Source: Maledivibacter sp. (lineage in GTDB: Bacteria; Bacillota; Clostridia; Peptostreptococcales; Caminicellaceae). Taken from it: a DNA stretch of 64,000 nt. The notes below the pieces were generated by a model. It did no database searches and had not been told where the DNA came from. It saw only the letters and a list, made by a program, of their open reading frames with translations. The stretch is from contig JAOASB010000007.1 of assembly GCA_025210375.1 (NCBI GenBank), forward strand, positions 89,095 to 153,094, written 5' to 3'. Of the stretch, positions 33,646 through 43,204 are shown one piece after another (the first letter of the stretch is position 1; every line of letters starts with the position of its first letter). Made by a program: the position numbers and the translations under genes.

Positions 33646-35082
33646 ATGCAGGGGAATTTTTATACCACAATTGGACTATTTATATTTTTATTAGCAGTAA
33701 TTCTTATAGGATATTGGTCATCTAAAAAGGTCAAAACTTCCGATGATTTTTATTTAGGTGGAGACAAGATACCGGGATGGGGCCTAGCATTATCAGAGCG
33801 CTGTTCAGATATGTCTGGATGGCTACTTATAGGGGTTCCGGGAATAGCATGGCAGACGGGATTATCAAGTATATGGATCATTGTAGGTGCTGCAGGTGGC
33901 GCAATATTTCAATGGATTGTGTACTCAAGACCATTTATGGAAGGTAGGAAAGAAACTGGAGCCTTGACACCAGTTGGACTTATAGCAGAGAAATTACCTG
34001 AAGACTGTAAATGGGTAAGATTGCTACCGGGAATAGTGACCTTTGTATTTTATATGGGATATATAGGATCACAGTTCTTAGCCGGTGGAAAAGTTTTGAA
34101 TCAAACCTTCGGAATTGATACTACCATAGGATTACTAATTGTAGCAATAATTATAATTATTTATTCATTTGTGGGTGGATTTATGTCAGTTGTTTGGACT
34201 GATGTTTTACAATCTCTTCTTATGGTAGTCACTTTAACAATATTGCCTATAATTCTATTTGCTAAAGTATTAGCTGATCCGTCATTATCTATTATGGCAT
34301 CCCTACGATCTGCAGGGCCTGAACATGCCTCCTGGCTGGGAGGTAAGAGTGGTGCAGCGGCGATGGTGCTGTTAGGTGCGAACCTAAGTTGGTTCTTCGC
34401 CAACCTAGGAGGATATCCTCACTTAGATGTAAGAATGATGGCCATTAATAGTGAGAAGGATAGAAAAGAAGGATTAATAACAGCAACAATTTGGAGCATA
34501 TTAACTTCCGTAGGGGCCATACTTATAGGATTATTGGCAAGAACGCTTCATGGTGCCCCTGCTGCATTAGTTGCCGATAGAGAAATGACATTACCATTTA
34601 TGGTGCTTCAGCACACTCCAGCAATTATAGGAGGTATATTATTAGCAGGGGCTTTAGCAGCTATGATGTCAACGGCAGATTCCCAATTACTTGTAGCGGC
34701 TTCAGCTGCGGCAGAGGATTTATACACTAAGGTATTTAAAAAATCAGAAACAATAGATGAAAAAACATTACTTAAGATTACAAGACTGGCCACTTTAATA
34801 ATTGGGGCTTTAGGATTAGGTTTTGCATTCACAGCTAAAGATTTTGTTTATACTTTAGTTAGTTTTTCAGCTACTGGATTATTCTCAGCCTTTGGGCCAG
34901 CAATTACCTTAACATTCTTCTGGGGGAAAAAAGTTTCTAAGCAAGGAATTATTGCTGCATTTATAGCGGGGCCTTTAACTACCATATTATGGGTTAGTCT
35001 AGGACTCACATCAATTATAACAGTAAGATTAGTTGCCCCGCCAGTAGGATTTATTGTAGCAATTGCAGCATCTCTGATATGA
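33646..35082 (+). CDS. Sodium/proline-type symporter (SSS family, PutP-like)
   Basis: 478 residues and many membrane segments. PutP-like parts are SSKKVKTSDDFYLGG, ALSERCSDMSGWLLIGVPG, SFVGGFMSVVWTDVLQ and AAMMSTADSQLLVAASAAAEDL. AAAGGGAGGGG lies before ATG 33646; an upstream in-frame ATG at 33622 lacks a site. It should import proline or, given its neighbours, hydroxyproline with sodium. It has its own -24/-12 promoter with a pair of enhancer sites. Confidence 0.88.
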   Translation: MQGNFYTTIGLFIFLLAVILIGYWSSKKVKTSDDFYLGGDKIPGWGLALSERCSDMSGWLLIGVPGIAWQTGLSSIWIIVGAAGGAIFQWIVYSRPFMEGRKETGALTPVGLIAEKLPEDCKWVRLLPGIVTFVFYMGYIGSQFLAGGKVLNQTFGIDTTIGLLIVAIIIIIYSFVGGFMSVVWTDVLQSLLMVVTLTILPIILFAKVLADPSLSIMASLRSAGPEHASWLGGKSGAAAMVLLGANLSWFFANLGGYPHLDVRMMAINSEKDRKEGLITATIWSILTSVGAILIGLLARTLHGAPAALVADREMTLPFMVLQHTPAIIGGILLAGALAAMMSTADSQLLVAASAAAEDLYTKVFKKSETIDEKTLLKITRLATLIIGALGLGFAFTAKDFVYTLVSFSATGLFSAFGPAITLTFFWGKKVSKQGIIAAFIAGPLTTILWVSLGLTSIITVRLVAPPVGFIVAIAASLI

Positions 35083-35143
35083 CCTAGAAAAAATATGCTG
35101 AAGGGAAATAGCCTATAGAGCATTAAAATTTGAAGTCTAACCT

Positions 35144-35177
35144 GATGTCCTCTACTTAAAAGTTGGGGACATTTTTG
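35144..35177 (+). terminator. Terminator after the symporter
   Basis: GATGTCC with inner ACTT pairs with AAGT and GGGACAT, then TTTTTG. It separates the symporter from the HypD unit. Confidence 0.75.
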
Positions 35178-35220
35178 TTGTTATGAAACAAAGAATATTC
35201 AAAAAAATATGTTGATTTTT

Positions 35221-35236
35221 GTCCCGAAAAAGAGAC
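35221..35236. promoter_or_regulatory. Distal upstream activator site, hypD promoter
   Basis: GTCCCGAAAAAGAGAC, an inverted repeat with arms GTC(C/T)C and GAGAC. It is 43 bases before the next copy. Confidence 0.65.
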
Positions 35237-35263
35237 GCGGTCTGATAAAATAAAGTATATGGC

Positions 35264-35279
35264 GTCTCAAAAAAGAGAT
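35264..35279. promoter_or_regulatory. Proximal upstream activator site, hypD promoter
   Basis: GTCTCAAAAAAGAGAT, identical to 33267-33282, about 130 bases before the -24/-12 promoter. Confidence 0.7.
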
Positions 35280-35296
35280 ATGCAATTTCCTCAATC
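35279..35296. repeat. Family-A left-end fragment, inverted
   Basis: TATGCAATTTCCTCAAT is the reverse complement of the family-A left end. It abuts the proximal activator site. Confidence 0.6.
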
Positions 35297-35393
35297 ATTT
35301 AGGAGTATGTTTATAGGAATTATTACGAGTAAAGTGGCATATGTACAAAGACATTATTAAGCATAAAGGAATAAATTTATAGTCTCAAAATAT

Positions 35394-35408
35394 TGGCATG
35401 TAATTTGC
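35394..35408 (+). promoter_or_regulatory. Sigma-54 promoter of the hypD unit
   Basis: TGGCAT, GTAAT, TTGC with exact spacing, preceded by T, 52 bases before the activase start. Confidence 0.88.
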
Positions 35409-35459
35409 TTTGATATATAAGTAATAATGCTTACTTTTCAAGTCGATAGGAGCGATATA

Positions 35460-36362
35460 ATGAACCAAGGAATTGTTTTTAATATTCAAAAATACTCAAT
35501 ACATGATGGCCCAGGAATAAGAACAACTGTATTTTTAAAGGGATGCCCATTGGAATGCTGGTGGTGCCATAATCCAGAGAGTCAAAAAATTAATCCACAG
35601 CTTACATTTAAACCAAATAAGTGTATTGTATGTAGAGAGTGTGAAAAGTTTTGCCTCCATGGAGCAATAAGCTTTAAAGATGAAGGTTTCAATTATAATG
35701 AATCAATATGCAAATTATGTGGTAAATGTGCTGAAATTTGTCCTAGTGAGGCATTGAAGTTTATAGGTGAAAATTTAAGTATAGAGGATACCATTAAAGC
35801 AATAGAAAAAGATAAGATTTTTTATGAAGAATCTGGAGGCGGGGTTACCTTTTCAGGGGGAGAGCCATTATTTCAAATAGATTTTTTAGATGGACTTCTT
35901 ACAGCCTCAAAACAAAAAGGCCTACACACTGCTGTAGATACCTCAGGATATTCAACATGGGAAAATATTAAAAGAATTAAAGATAAGGTAGACCTATTTT
36001 TATATGACATTAAGCATATGGATGATGAAAAACACAAGGTTTATACTGGGGTTTCCAATAAACAGATACTTGAAAATCTAAAAAAATTGGCGTTAGGGGG
36101 CAAAAATATTTGGCTGCGAATACCTATTATACCTGGTATAAACGATGATGACTTAAATATTCGAAGAACTTGTAAATATATTTCATCATTAAATTTAAAT
36201 GAGGTATTTATATTACCTTATCATAATATAGCTGTGGATAAGTACCAGGGATTGGGGATGGAATATAAGATGCCCAATGTAAGAAATTCCGAGGATCATG
36301 TAATGCAACAAATTGCTAAAATATTTAAGGAATATGGATTAAATGTCAAAATTGGAGGGTGA
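35460..36362 (+). CDS. Glycyl-radical enzyme activase (HypD activase)
   Basis: 300 residues of the radical-SAM PflA type. The SAM cluster ligands are C29, C33 and C36 in GCPLECWWCHN. Two ferredoxin-type 4Fe-4S motifs follow (CIVCRECEKFC about 53 and CKLCGKCAEICP about 82), then the GGVTFSGGEPLFQ block. It makes the glycyl radical on its partner using SAM and an electron. AGGAGCGATATA precedes ATG 35460. Its gene ends six bases before the dehydratase gene, so the two form an operon. Confidence 0.93.
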   Translation: MNQGIVFNIQKYSIHDGPGIRTTVFLKGCPLECWWCHNPESQKINPQLTFKPNKCIVCRECEKFCLHGAISFKDEGFNYNESICKLCGKCAEICPSEALKFIGENLSIEDTIKAIEKDKIFYEESGGGVTFSGGEPLFQIDFLDGLLTASKQKGLHTAVDTSGYSTWENIKRIKDKVDLFLYDIKHMDDEKHKVYTGVSNKQILENLKKLALGGKNIWLRIPIIPGINDDDLNIRRTCKYISSLNLNEVFILPYHNIAVDKYQGLGMEYKMPNVRNSEDHVMQQIAKIFKEYGLNVKIGG

Positions 36363-36368
36363 TATTAG

Positions 36369-38741
36369 ATGGGATATGGAATAAATGAAAGGGTACAAAA
36401 ACTTAGAGAGCAAAGTGTAACTGCAACACCTAGGATATGTATTGAAAGAGCGGCTTTAGTCACTCAAGCATATAAAAAATATTCGGGAAAGGTTTCTATT
36501 CCTGTGTTAAGAGCATTGACTTTTAAGCATCTATGTGAGAACAAAACCATATGTATAAACGATGGAGAGTTAATAGTTGGAGAAAGGGGCAGGGCTCCCC
36601 AAGGGACGCCAAACTATCCAGAGCTTTGCTGTCATACTATGGAAGACTTTGAAATTATGAATAATCGTGAAAAAATTTCATTTAAGGTAGATGGAGAAGC
36701 TAGAAGGATTCAAGAAGAAATAATAATACCCTATTGGAAGGGAAAATCAATTAGGGATTTAATGTTTAATCAAATGACCGAGGAGTGGAAGGAATGCTAC
36801 GAAGCAGGAATATTCACTGAGTTTATGGAGCAAAGATCTCCAGGACATACCGTTGAAGATGGCAAGATATATAAAAAAGGATTTCTAGATTTTAAAAGTG
36901 AAATAGAAGAAGAAATTGAAAAGCTTGATTTCATAAATGATCCCGAGGCCTATGATAGACAAGAACAATTAAAGGCCATGGCTATATCATGTGATGCCAT
37001 AATAAGCCTTGCCGAACGTCATGCTGAAAAGGCAGAAGAAATGGCTGAAAATGAAGATGATCCAGTTAGAAAGAAGGAATTAGAAGAAATAGCAGAGGTT
37101 TGTAGATATGTTCCCGCCCATGCACCAAGAACCTTTAGAGAAGCACTTCAGATGTATTGGTTTGTACACCTAGGGATCATAACTGAATTAAATACTTGGG
37201 ATTCTTTTTGTCCTGGCAAGCTTGATCAGCATCTATATCCTTTTTATAGAAAAGAGCTAGAAGCTGGAAGCTTGAATCGTAATAAAGCCAAGGAGCTTTT
37301 AGAATGCTTTTGGATAAAATTCAATAACCAACCGGCTCCACCTAAAGTGGGAATAACCTTAGAAGAAAGTGGAACATACACGGATTTTTGTAACATAAAT
37401 ATCGGAGGGATAACACCCGATGGAGCAGATGGAGTAAATGATGTATCATATCTTTTACTAGATATTATTAAGGATATGAGGATTTTGCAGCCAAGTACAA
37501 ATGTACAAATTAGTAGAAAAAATCCTGACCGTTTTGTGATTGAGGCCGCTAGGGTTATTAGGGAAGGAATGGGATTTCCTTCTGTATTCAATACCGATGC
37601 AGTTGTAAAGGAACTGCTTCGTCAAGGTAAAAGCATTGAAGATGCAAGATGCGGTGGTACAAGTGGGTGTGTAGAAGTAGGCTGCTTCGGAAAAGAAGCA
37701 TATATCTTAACGGGATATTTTAATTTTGTAAAGGTATTAGAAATAACCCTTCATAATGGTGTTGATCCCAGAACTGGTAAGAAAATTGGTATTGAGACAG
37801 GTGATCCAACTAAATTTGAGACATTTGATGAATTATTAGATGCTTTTAGGGATCAGCTACATCATTTTGTCGATATAAAAGTTAGGGGAAACAATGTTAT
37901 TGAAAGGCTATATGCTAAATATATGCCCGCAACATTTATGTCAATAATAATTGATGATTGTATTAAGAAAGGTAAAGATTATAATGCCGGTGGAGCAAGA
38001 TATAATTCAAGATATATCCAAGCTGTTGGTATAGGAAGTATTACAGACAGTTTATCAGCAATAAAATATCATGTTTTTGATAATGATAACATGAGCTTCA
38101 AAAAACTAATGGAGGTAATAGATGCTGACTTTGAAGGATATGAAAGGGAACGTTTGATATTCTTAAATAAAACTCCTAAATATGGAAATGATGATGAATA
38201 TGCCGATGAAATCATGCTTAGGGTTTTTAACATCGGTCATGATGAAATAAATGATAGGCCTACAGTGAATGGAGGAAGATATAGAATAGAAATGCTTCCA
38301 ACCACATGTCACGTTTATTTTGGAGCAGTTTGTGGAGCTATGCCAGATGGTAGAAGAGCAGGCATACCCCTTTCAGAAGGTATTTCTCCTGTCCAAGGTG
38401 CTGATAAAAAAGGACCTACTGCAGTTATTAAATCAGCTTCCAAAATGGATCATTTAAAGACTGGAGGGACTCTACTCAACCAGAAATTCACTCCCGAAAT
38501 CGTTGAAGGTGAAGATGGACTTAAAAACATGAAGAGCTTAATAAGAGCCTATTTTAAGCTTGATGGACATCATATCCAATTTAATATAGTAAGGGGAGAT
38601 ATATTAAGAGAAGCACAAAAGAACCCAGAAAAATATAACAATCTTATAGTACGTGTTGCAGGTTATAGTGATTACTTCAACAATTTAAATAAAGATTTAC
38701 AGGATGAAATAATTCAAAGAACTGAACATAAAAGCTTTTAA
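36369..38741 (+). CDS. hypD: trans-4-hydroxy-L-proline dehydratase (glycyl radical enzyme)
   Basis: 790 residues. The thiyl-radical Cys is C434 in GTSGCVEVG, with the general-base-type Glu at E436. The C-terminal radical loop RVAGYSDYF puts the radical glycine at G765. These three numbers equal those I recall for Clostridioides difficile HypD, and the length is the same. HypD removes water from hydroxyproline to give pyrroline-5-carboxylate, which ProC reduces to proline for Stickland fermentation. The Xaa-Pro peptidase and proline-type symporter next door fit this role. No proC is in the window. A related GRE dehydratase is the main alternative. Confidence 0.9.
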   Translation: MGYGINERVQKLREQSVTATPRICIERAALVTQAYKKYSGKVSIPVLRALTFKHLCENKTICINDGELIVGERGRAPQGTPNYPELCCHTMEDFEIMNNREKISFKVDGEARRIQEEIIIPYWKGKSIRDLMFNQMTEEWKECYEAGIFTEFMEQRSPGHTVEDGKIYKKGFLDFKSEIEEEIEKLDFINDPEAYDRQEQLKAMAISCDAIISLAERHAEKAEEMAENEDDPVRKKELEEIAEVCRYVPAHAPRTFREALQMYWFVHLGIITELNTWDSFCPGKLDQHLYPFYRKELEAGSLNRNKAKELLECFWIKFNNQPAPPKVGITLEESGTYTDFCNINIGGITPDGADGVNDVSYLLLDIIKDMRILQPSTNVQISRKNPDRFVIEAARVIREGMGFPSVFNTDAVVKELLRQGKSIEDARCGGTSGCVEVGCFGKEAYILTGYFNFVKVLEITLHNGVDPRTGKKIGIETGDPTKFETFDELLDAFRDQLHHFVDIKVRGNNVIERLYAKYMPATFMSIIIDDCIKKGKDYNAGGARYNSRYIQAVGIGSITDSLSAIKYHVFDNDNMSFKKLMEVIDADFEGYERERLIFLNKTPKYGNDDEYADEIMLRVFNIGHDEINDRPTVNGGRYRIEMLPTTCHVYFGAVCGAMPDGRRAGIPLSEGISPVQGADKKGPTAVIKSASKMDHLKTGGTLLNQKFTPEIVEGEDGLKNMKSLIRAYFKLDGHHIQFNIVRGDILREAQKNPEKYNNLIVRVAGYSDYFNNLNKDLQDEIIQRTEHKSF

Positions 38742-38810
38742 TGAAGAAAATCACTTGAAAGGCTAATATCCATAATTATCCCAGGTTATCCTTTATGTCC
38801 AATTATTGAA

Positions 38811-38844
38811 TTCGAGCTACTATTCATTAAGATAGTAGCTCGAA
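38811..38844. terminator. Bidirectional hairpin between hypD and hisK
   Basis: TTCGAGCTACTAT (38811-38823) pairs perfectly with ATAGTAGCTCGAA (38832-38844). The genes converge here. Confidence 0.75.
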
Positions 38845-38861
38845 CTGTTATATGTTTTGTC

Positions 38862-39665
38862 TTATATTTTAATAAACTTAGGCTCCATTTTCTCAAAGGT
38901 AGTTATATACTTAAAGCCTATTTCTTTAAGTATTCCATAAATATAATCGAATTCATATGCTAAGGTATTAGGAACATGGGTATCTGACCCCAAGGTTATA
39001 ATTTCTCCCCCCAGCTCATAATAAAATTTTAGTATTTCAGGTGAAAGAAGCAAAGTATCCGTATATCTTAAACTGGAAGTATTTACTTCTATACCCTTAT
39101 TTCTTTCTATAAGTGCTTTAAAAATCACTTCTAAAATATCAAAGTAGCTGGAAAGCTTTTCATTAGCAATGGTTTTATTATATCTTGCCAATATATTTAA
39201 ATGACCTATGATGTTGAAGTTTTCAAAATTCTTTATGCAATATAAAAGCTCTTCAAAGTATTTTACATAAGCCTGTCTAGGAGTTTTTCCTTTGTAAAAA
39301 TCCCCATTATATAAGTCTTTTTTTTCACAAGTATGTATGGAACAAATTACAAAATCGAAATCTCCCTCCCTAACAACCCTATCGCATTTTTCAACTATAT
39401 GGGGTTGAATACCCATTTCAATACCCTTAAGTATCTTTATTTCTTTACCATAGCGTTGTCTCATAAGATTGATATGGTCGGTATATTCGGCTATGTCAAA
39501 TTCAAAGTTTATTGAGGAATCACAATAATCATAATCCGTGTGATCAGTAAAACATATTTCCTTTAGCTGTAACTTTATAGCCGTTTCAATGATATCCTTC
39601 ATATCCGCTTCACAGTCTGCAGAAAAATGACTGTGAACATGGTAATCATAGTACACATTAATCAC
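38862..39665 (-). CDS. hisK: Histidinol-phosphatase, PHP type
   Basis: 267 residues of the PHP phosphoesterase fold. Metal ligands are visible in YHVHSHFSADCE (two His), CFTDHTDYD (Asp, His), the HTC after VICSI, and TLGSDTHVP near the C-terminus. It dephosphorylates histidinol phosphate in histidine synthesis. HisB downstream is the dehydratase only, so this separate enzyme completes the pathway. It is divergent from the his operon with about 300 bases between. Confidence 0.88.
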   Translation of the reverse strand: MINVYYDYHVHSHFSADCEADMKDIIETAIKLQLKEICFTDHTDYDYCDSSINFEFDIAEYTDHINLMRQRYGKEIKILKGIEMGIQPHIVEKCDRVVREGDFDFVICSIHTCEKKDLYNGDFYKGKTPRQAYVKYFEELLYCIKNFENFNIIGHLNILARYNKTIANEKLSSYFDILEVIFKALIERNKGIEVNTSSLRYTDTLLLSPEILKFYYELGGEIITLGSDTHVPNTLAYEFDYIYGILKEIGFKYITTFEKMEPKFIKI

Positions 39666-39902
39666 TCCTAACTTATAAATATGTTATAAAAAAGCTTCCA
39701 ATAATCTATTTGAAATCTCTATATACTTAAGAGAATGACATGCAAACTTAGAACTTATAACTTAGAACTCATAACCACAAATGTGTCATAAGACGCATCC
39801 CTACACATATATAGTTTACCATTAATTAGGTTGAATTAAAGAAAAATTTGTAGGGAAATAATTTGCGCAATATTAAGAATTTTTAAATATTTATCTTTTG
39901 TA

Positions 39903-39931
39903 TTGACTCCATAGCTAATAAATATTACAAT
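39903..39931 (+). promoter_or_regulatory. Sigma-A promoter of the his operon
   Basis: TTGACT (39903-39908), 17 bases, TACAAT (39926-39931), about 60 bases before the hisZ start. I see no T-box core or attenuator in the 39666-39992 gap. The remaining sequence there is featureless. Confidence 0.75.
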
Positions 39932-39992
39932 AGTAAGAAATAATTCATTGCTTTAGCGTATTAAAGTAATGAAGTGGAGGGCGGATAATATT

Positions 39993-41285
39993 ATGGCACT
40001 TTACAATGATATTTTTCCAGAGGGTGTAGAGGATTTGTACAGCGAAGAGTATGAGTTTAAAGAAGAGATGGTTGCGGTTATAAAAAAAGTATTTAAGAGC
40101 TTTGGTTATAGCCAGATAGTTACTCCTAGCTTTGAATACTATGATTTATACAACGGAATAGATGGAGTTTTGCAAAAAGAAAATATGCTAAAACTTATAG
40201 ACAACAATGGAAAGATACTGGTCTTGAGACCCGATGCAACCATACCCTTGGCTAGAATGGCAGCAAATAATTATAAACATAGTAATGAAATGCTGAAGCT
40301 TTCATATGTTACAAATATCTTTAGAGCCAATAAATCTGGAACAGGAGATAAAAGGGAGTTCGTTCAAGGTGGAATTGAATACTTTGGGAATAATAAGCCG
40401 GAATGTGATGCTGAAATAATAGCTGTGGGAATTAGATGTCTATTGGAATGCGGGTTTAATGACTTTCATATAGACCTAGGGCAAGTGGAATTCATGAATG
40501 GATTAATTGATGAAGCTACCCTCAATAAATTTGAAAAATTGCAGCTTCACAACTTAATCGAAAACAAAAACTATGGAGATTTAAAGGAATTTCTCGAAAA
40601 GACTGATATGCCACTGGAACTTAAAGAAAAATTTTATATGATTCCCAAGCTATATGGAAAGCCTGAAAAAGTCCTAGTTAGAGCCAAAGAACTAGTTATA
40701 AATGAAAGGATGGAAAAAGCACTAAAAAATCTAGAGGATGTATACAATATATTGGCTGATTATAAATTCCATAAATATATATTATTTGATTTAGGCTTTA
40801 CCAAGGAGCAGGGTTACTATACGGATATTATGTTTAAGGGGTATGTTAATAACTTCGGAGAAGTAGTTTTAAGTGGTGGAAGATATGACAATTTGACCAG
40901 AGAATTTGGAGCAGATAAGCCAGCCTGTGGCCTTGGATTGAATATAAATAAAATAATTGAGGTGATGGAAATGTATGATATTAAAAGAAATGTGGATTGC
41001 TTTACAGATTATTTAGTTCTTTATAAAAAAGAATTAAGGGGAAAAGCCATAGAGCTTTCACAGAGTCTAAGGGATAGGGGTTTTGTAGTTGAAACCAATT
41101 CCTATGAGGATGATATAAAATGCCATATAGAGAATTCAACCTTCAGAAATACTAAGGAAATTATTGAAGTAGGTAAGGAGTCCCTAAAAGTAATTAATAT
41201 ATTTAAAAATCAGATTAAGAGATATAAAGAAAATCAATTTTATAAGGTTTTAGACTGTGAAGAAATCATAGCATCTATACATTAG
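39993..41285 (+). CDS. hisZ: ATP phosphoribosyltransferase regulatory subunit
   Basis: About 430 residues, a histidyl-tRNA synthetase paralogue without synthetase function. LRPDATIPLARMAA, RREFVQGGIEYFG-like KREFVQGGIEYFG and SGGRYDNL are the class-II core motifs. It binds the short HisG chain and makes it active and histidine-sensitive. GGAGGGCGG precedes ATG 39993; the in-frame ATG at 39969 has no site. It is the first gene of a nine-gene operon. Confidence 0.9.
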   Translation: MALYNDIFPEGVEDLYSEEYEFKEEMVAVIKKVFKSFGYSQIVTPSFEYYDLYNGIDGVLQKENMLKLIDNNGKILVLRPDATIPLARMAANNYKHSNEMLKLSYVTNIFRANKSGTGDKREFVQGGIEYFGNNKPECDAEIIAVGIRCLLECGFNDFHIDLGQVEFMNGLIDEATLNKFEKLQLHNLIENKNYGDLKEFLEKTDMPLELKEKFYMIPKLYGKPEKVLVRAKELVINERMEKALKNLEDVYNILADYKFHKYILFDLGFTKEQGYYTDIMFKGYVNNFGEVVLSGGRYDNLTREFGADKPACGLGLNINKIIEVMEMYDIKRNVDCFTDYLVLYKKELRGKAIELSQSLRDRGFVVETNSYEDDIKCHIENSTFRNTKEIIEVGKESLKVINIFKNQIKRYKENQFYKVLDCEEIIASIH

Positions 41286-41296
41286 GGGGAATTCCA

Positions 41297-41920
41297 TTGG
41301 ATACGGTTAAAATAGCCTTGGCAAAGGGCAGATTAGCAGATGCTGCAGTAGTTTTACTTGAGAAGATAGGCATAAATTTTAAGGACTATTCTAAAAAAAG
41401 TAGAAAGCTCATTTTTAAGGATGACACTGAAAGAATCAAGCTTGTATTTGTTAAATCCTCGGATATACCCGTATATGTAGAAAAAGGTGCCGTGGATATT
41501 GGTATAGTAGGCAAGGATGTACTGCTGGAAAACGAGGCAGATGTTTATGAAATATTAAATCTGAATATAGGAAAATGTAAGATGTGTGTTGCAGGATTTG
41601 AAAACTATAGGATGAATAACAATAGAAAATTGATTATAGCATCTAAATATCCCAATATAGCAAGAAACTATTTCAATAAGAAAGGTATATTTAATGAAGT
41701 GATTAAGCTTAACGGTTCCGTTGAGCTTGCTCCAATACTAAGTCTTTCTGATGTTATTGTAGACATAGTGGAGACGGGTACAACTTTAAAGGAAAATGGA
41801 TTGGTAATACTTGATGAAATAAACGACATAAGTGCTAGATTAGTAGTAAATAAGGTCAGCTTAAAAACTAAAAATGAAGAGATAGAAAAGCTTATAAGTG
41901 GATTAGAGAGGATTGTTTAA
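41297..41920 (+). CDS. hisG: ATP phosphoribosyltransferase catalytic subunit, short form
   Basis: 207 residues: the short HisG, which lacks the C-terminal regulatory domain and needs HisZ. It joins PRPP to ATP, the first step of histidine synthesis. KIALAKGRLADAAV at the start, VDIGIVGKDVLLE and DVIVDIVETGTTLKENGL (PRPP site) are characteristic. The start is TTG, 11 bases after hisZ, with AGGGGGAA upstream. Confidence 0.93.
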   Translation: MDTVKIALAKGRLADAAVVLLEKIGINFKDYSKKSRKLIFKDDTERIKLVFVKSSDIPVYVEKGAVDIGIVGKDVLLENEADVYEILNLNIGKCKMCVAGFENYRMNNNRKLIIASKYPNIARNYFNKKGIFNEVIKLNGSVELAPILSLSDVIVDIVETGTTLKENGLVILDEINDISARLVVNKVSLKTKNEEIEKLISGLERIV

Positions 41921-41921
41921 A

Positions 41922-43202
41922 TTGAAAATTATCGAGATAAAGGGAGACGATTATAAAGATATAATAGATGATTTACTGGGTAGAGGCTCAGATGATTTTT
42001 CAAAGGTAGACAAAGTAGTTTATGGGATACTAGAGGATGTTAAGGAAAAAGGGGACATAGCTTTATATGAGTATACGAAGAAATTTGATAATACAAGGTT
42101 AGAGGCTTTAAAGGTCACTAAGGATGAGATTGATGAGGCACTTGAGGTAGTAGGAAATGAATTTCTAGAGATTTTAAAGGAAGCCAAGGACAATATAGCT
42201 AGATATCATAAAAAACAGCTGCAAAGCTCCTGGATGACAAATGATAAAGAGGGAATTATACTGGGACAGCTGATTAGACCCTTGGAAAGGGTAGGTATCT
42301 ATGTTCCAGGGGGAAAGGCGGCATATCCATCTACGGTTCTTATGAATGCTGTACCTGCAAAGGTGGCAGAGGTAGGTTCTATAGCTATGGTTACACCTCC
42401 AAGTAAAGATGGAAAGGTCAATCCATATATATTAGCGGCGGCCAAGATAGCAGGAGTAAATGAGATATATAAGATAGGTGGGGCACAATCCATAGCTGCA
42501 TTGGCCTATGGAACAGAAACAATAAAACCTGTAGATAAAATAGTAGGCCCAGGAAATATCTATGTAGCCAGAGCCAAAAGAGCAGTCTTTGGTCTTGTGG
42601 ATATAGATATGATAGCAGGCCCAAGTGAAATATGTATTATTGCCGATGAAAATAAAAATCCAAGCTTCATAGCTGCAGATTTATTATCCCAGGCAGAGCA
42701 TGATGAGATGGCATCATCCATACTGATTACTACCTCTAAAGCTTTGGCTGAACAGGTTGAGGAGGAGGTAAGGCTTCAAATAGATATGTCAGAAAGAAAG
42801 GAAATTATCACGAAGGCTATTTCCAGCTATGGCTACATATTTATAGCAAGGGATATAGAAGAAGCCATCAATATATCAAATAAAATAGCTCCAGAGCATT
42901 TAGAGGTCATGGTAGATAATCCATTTGAATTACTTCCTAAAATCAAGAATGCTGGAGCCATATTTTTAGGACAATATACCCCGGAGCCTATAGGAGACTA
43001 TTTTGCTGGCCCAAATCATACACTACCCACATCGGGTACCGCAAGATTTTCATCACCCCTAGGAACATATGACTTTATGAAAAAATCTAGCTTACTCTAT
43101 TATAATGAAGATGCTTTAAGAAATGTAAAGGACAAGGTAATTTCATTTACAGAGGCGGAGGGGTTAAGTGCCCATGGAAATTCAATAAAAGTGAGGTTTT
43201 GA
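41922..43202 (+). CDS. hisD: Histidinol dehydrogenase
   Basis: About 426 residues. It oxidises histidinol to histidine in two NAD-dependent steps with zinc. RVGIYVPGGKAAYPSTVLM, GGAQSIAALAYGTE, VDKIVGPGNIYVA, DLLSQAEHDEMA and NHTLPTSGTARFSS are all present. GAGAGGA lies upstream of TTG 41922, two bases after the hisG stop; an alternative TTG at 41913 would overlap hisG. Confidence 0.93.
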   Translation: MKIIEIKGDDYKDIIDDLLGRGSDDFSKVDKVVYGILEDVKEKGDIALYEYTKKFDNTRLEALKVTKDEIDEALEVVGNEFLEILKEAKDNIARYHKKQLQSSWMTNDKEGIILGQLIRPLERVGIYVPGGKAAYPSTVLMNAVPAKVAEVGSIAMVTPPSKDGKVNPYILAAAKIAGVNEIYKIGGAQSIAALAYGTETIKPVDKIVGPGNIYVARAKRAVFGLVDIDMIAGPSEICIIADENKNPSFIAADLLSQAEHDEMASSILITTSKALAEQVEEEVRLQIDMSERKEIITKAISSYGYIFIARDIEEAINISNKIAPEHLEVMVDNPFELLPKIKNAGAIFLGQYTPEPIGDYFAGPNHTLPTSGTARFSSPLGTYDFMKKSSLLYYNEDALRNVKDKVISFTEAEGLSAHGNSIKVRF

Positions 43203-43204
43203 TT

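Noticed and set aside
39666..39992. Histidine T-box or attenuator before hisZ
   Set aside because: No T-box core and no run of His codons; only a sigma-A promoter is seen.
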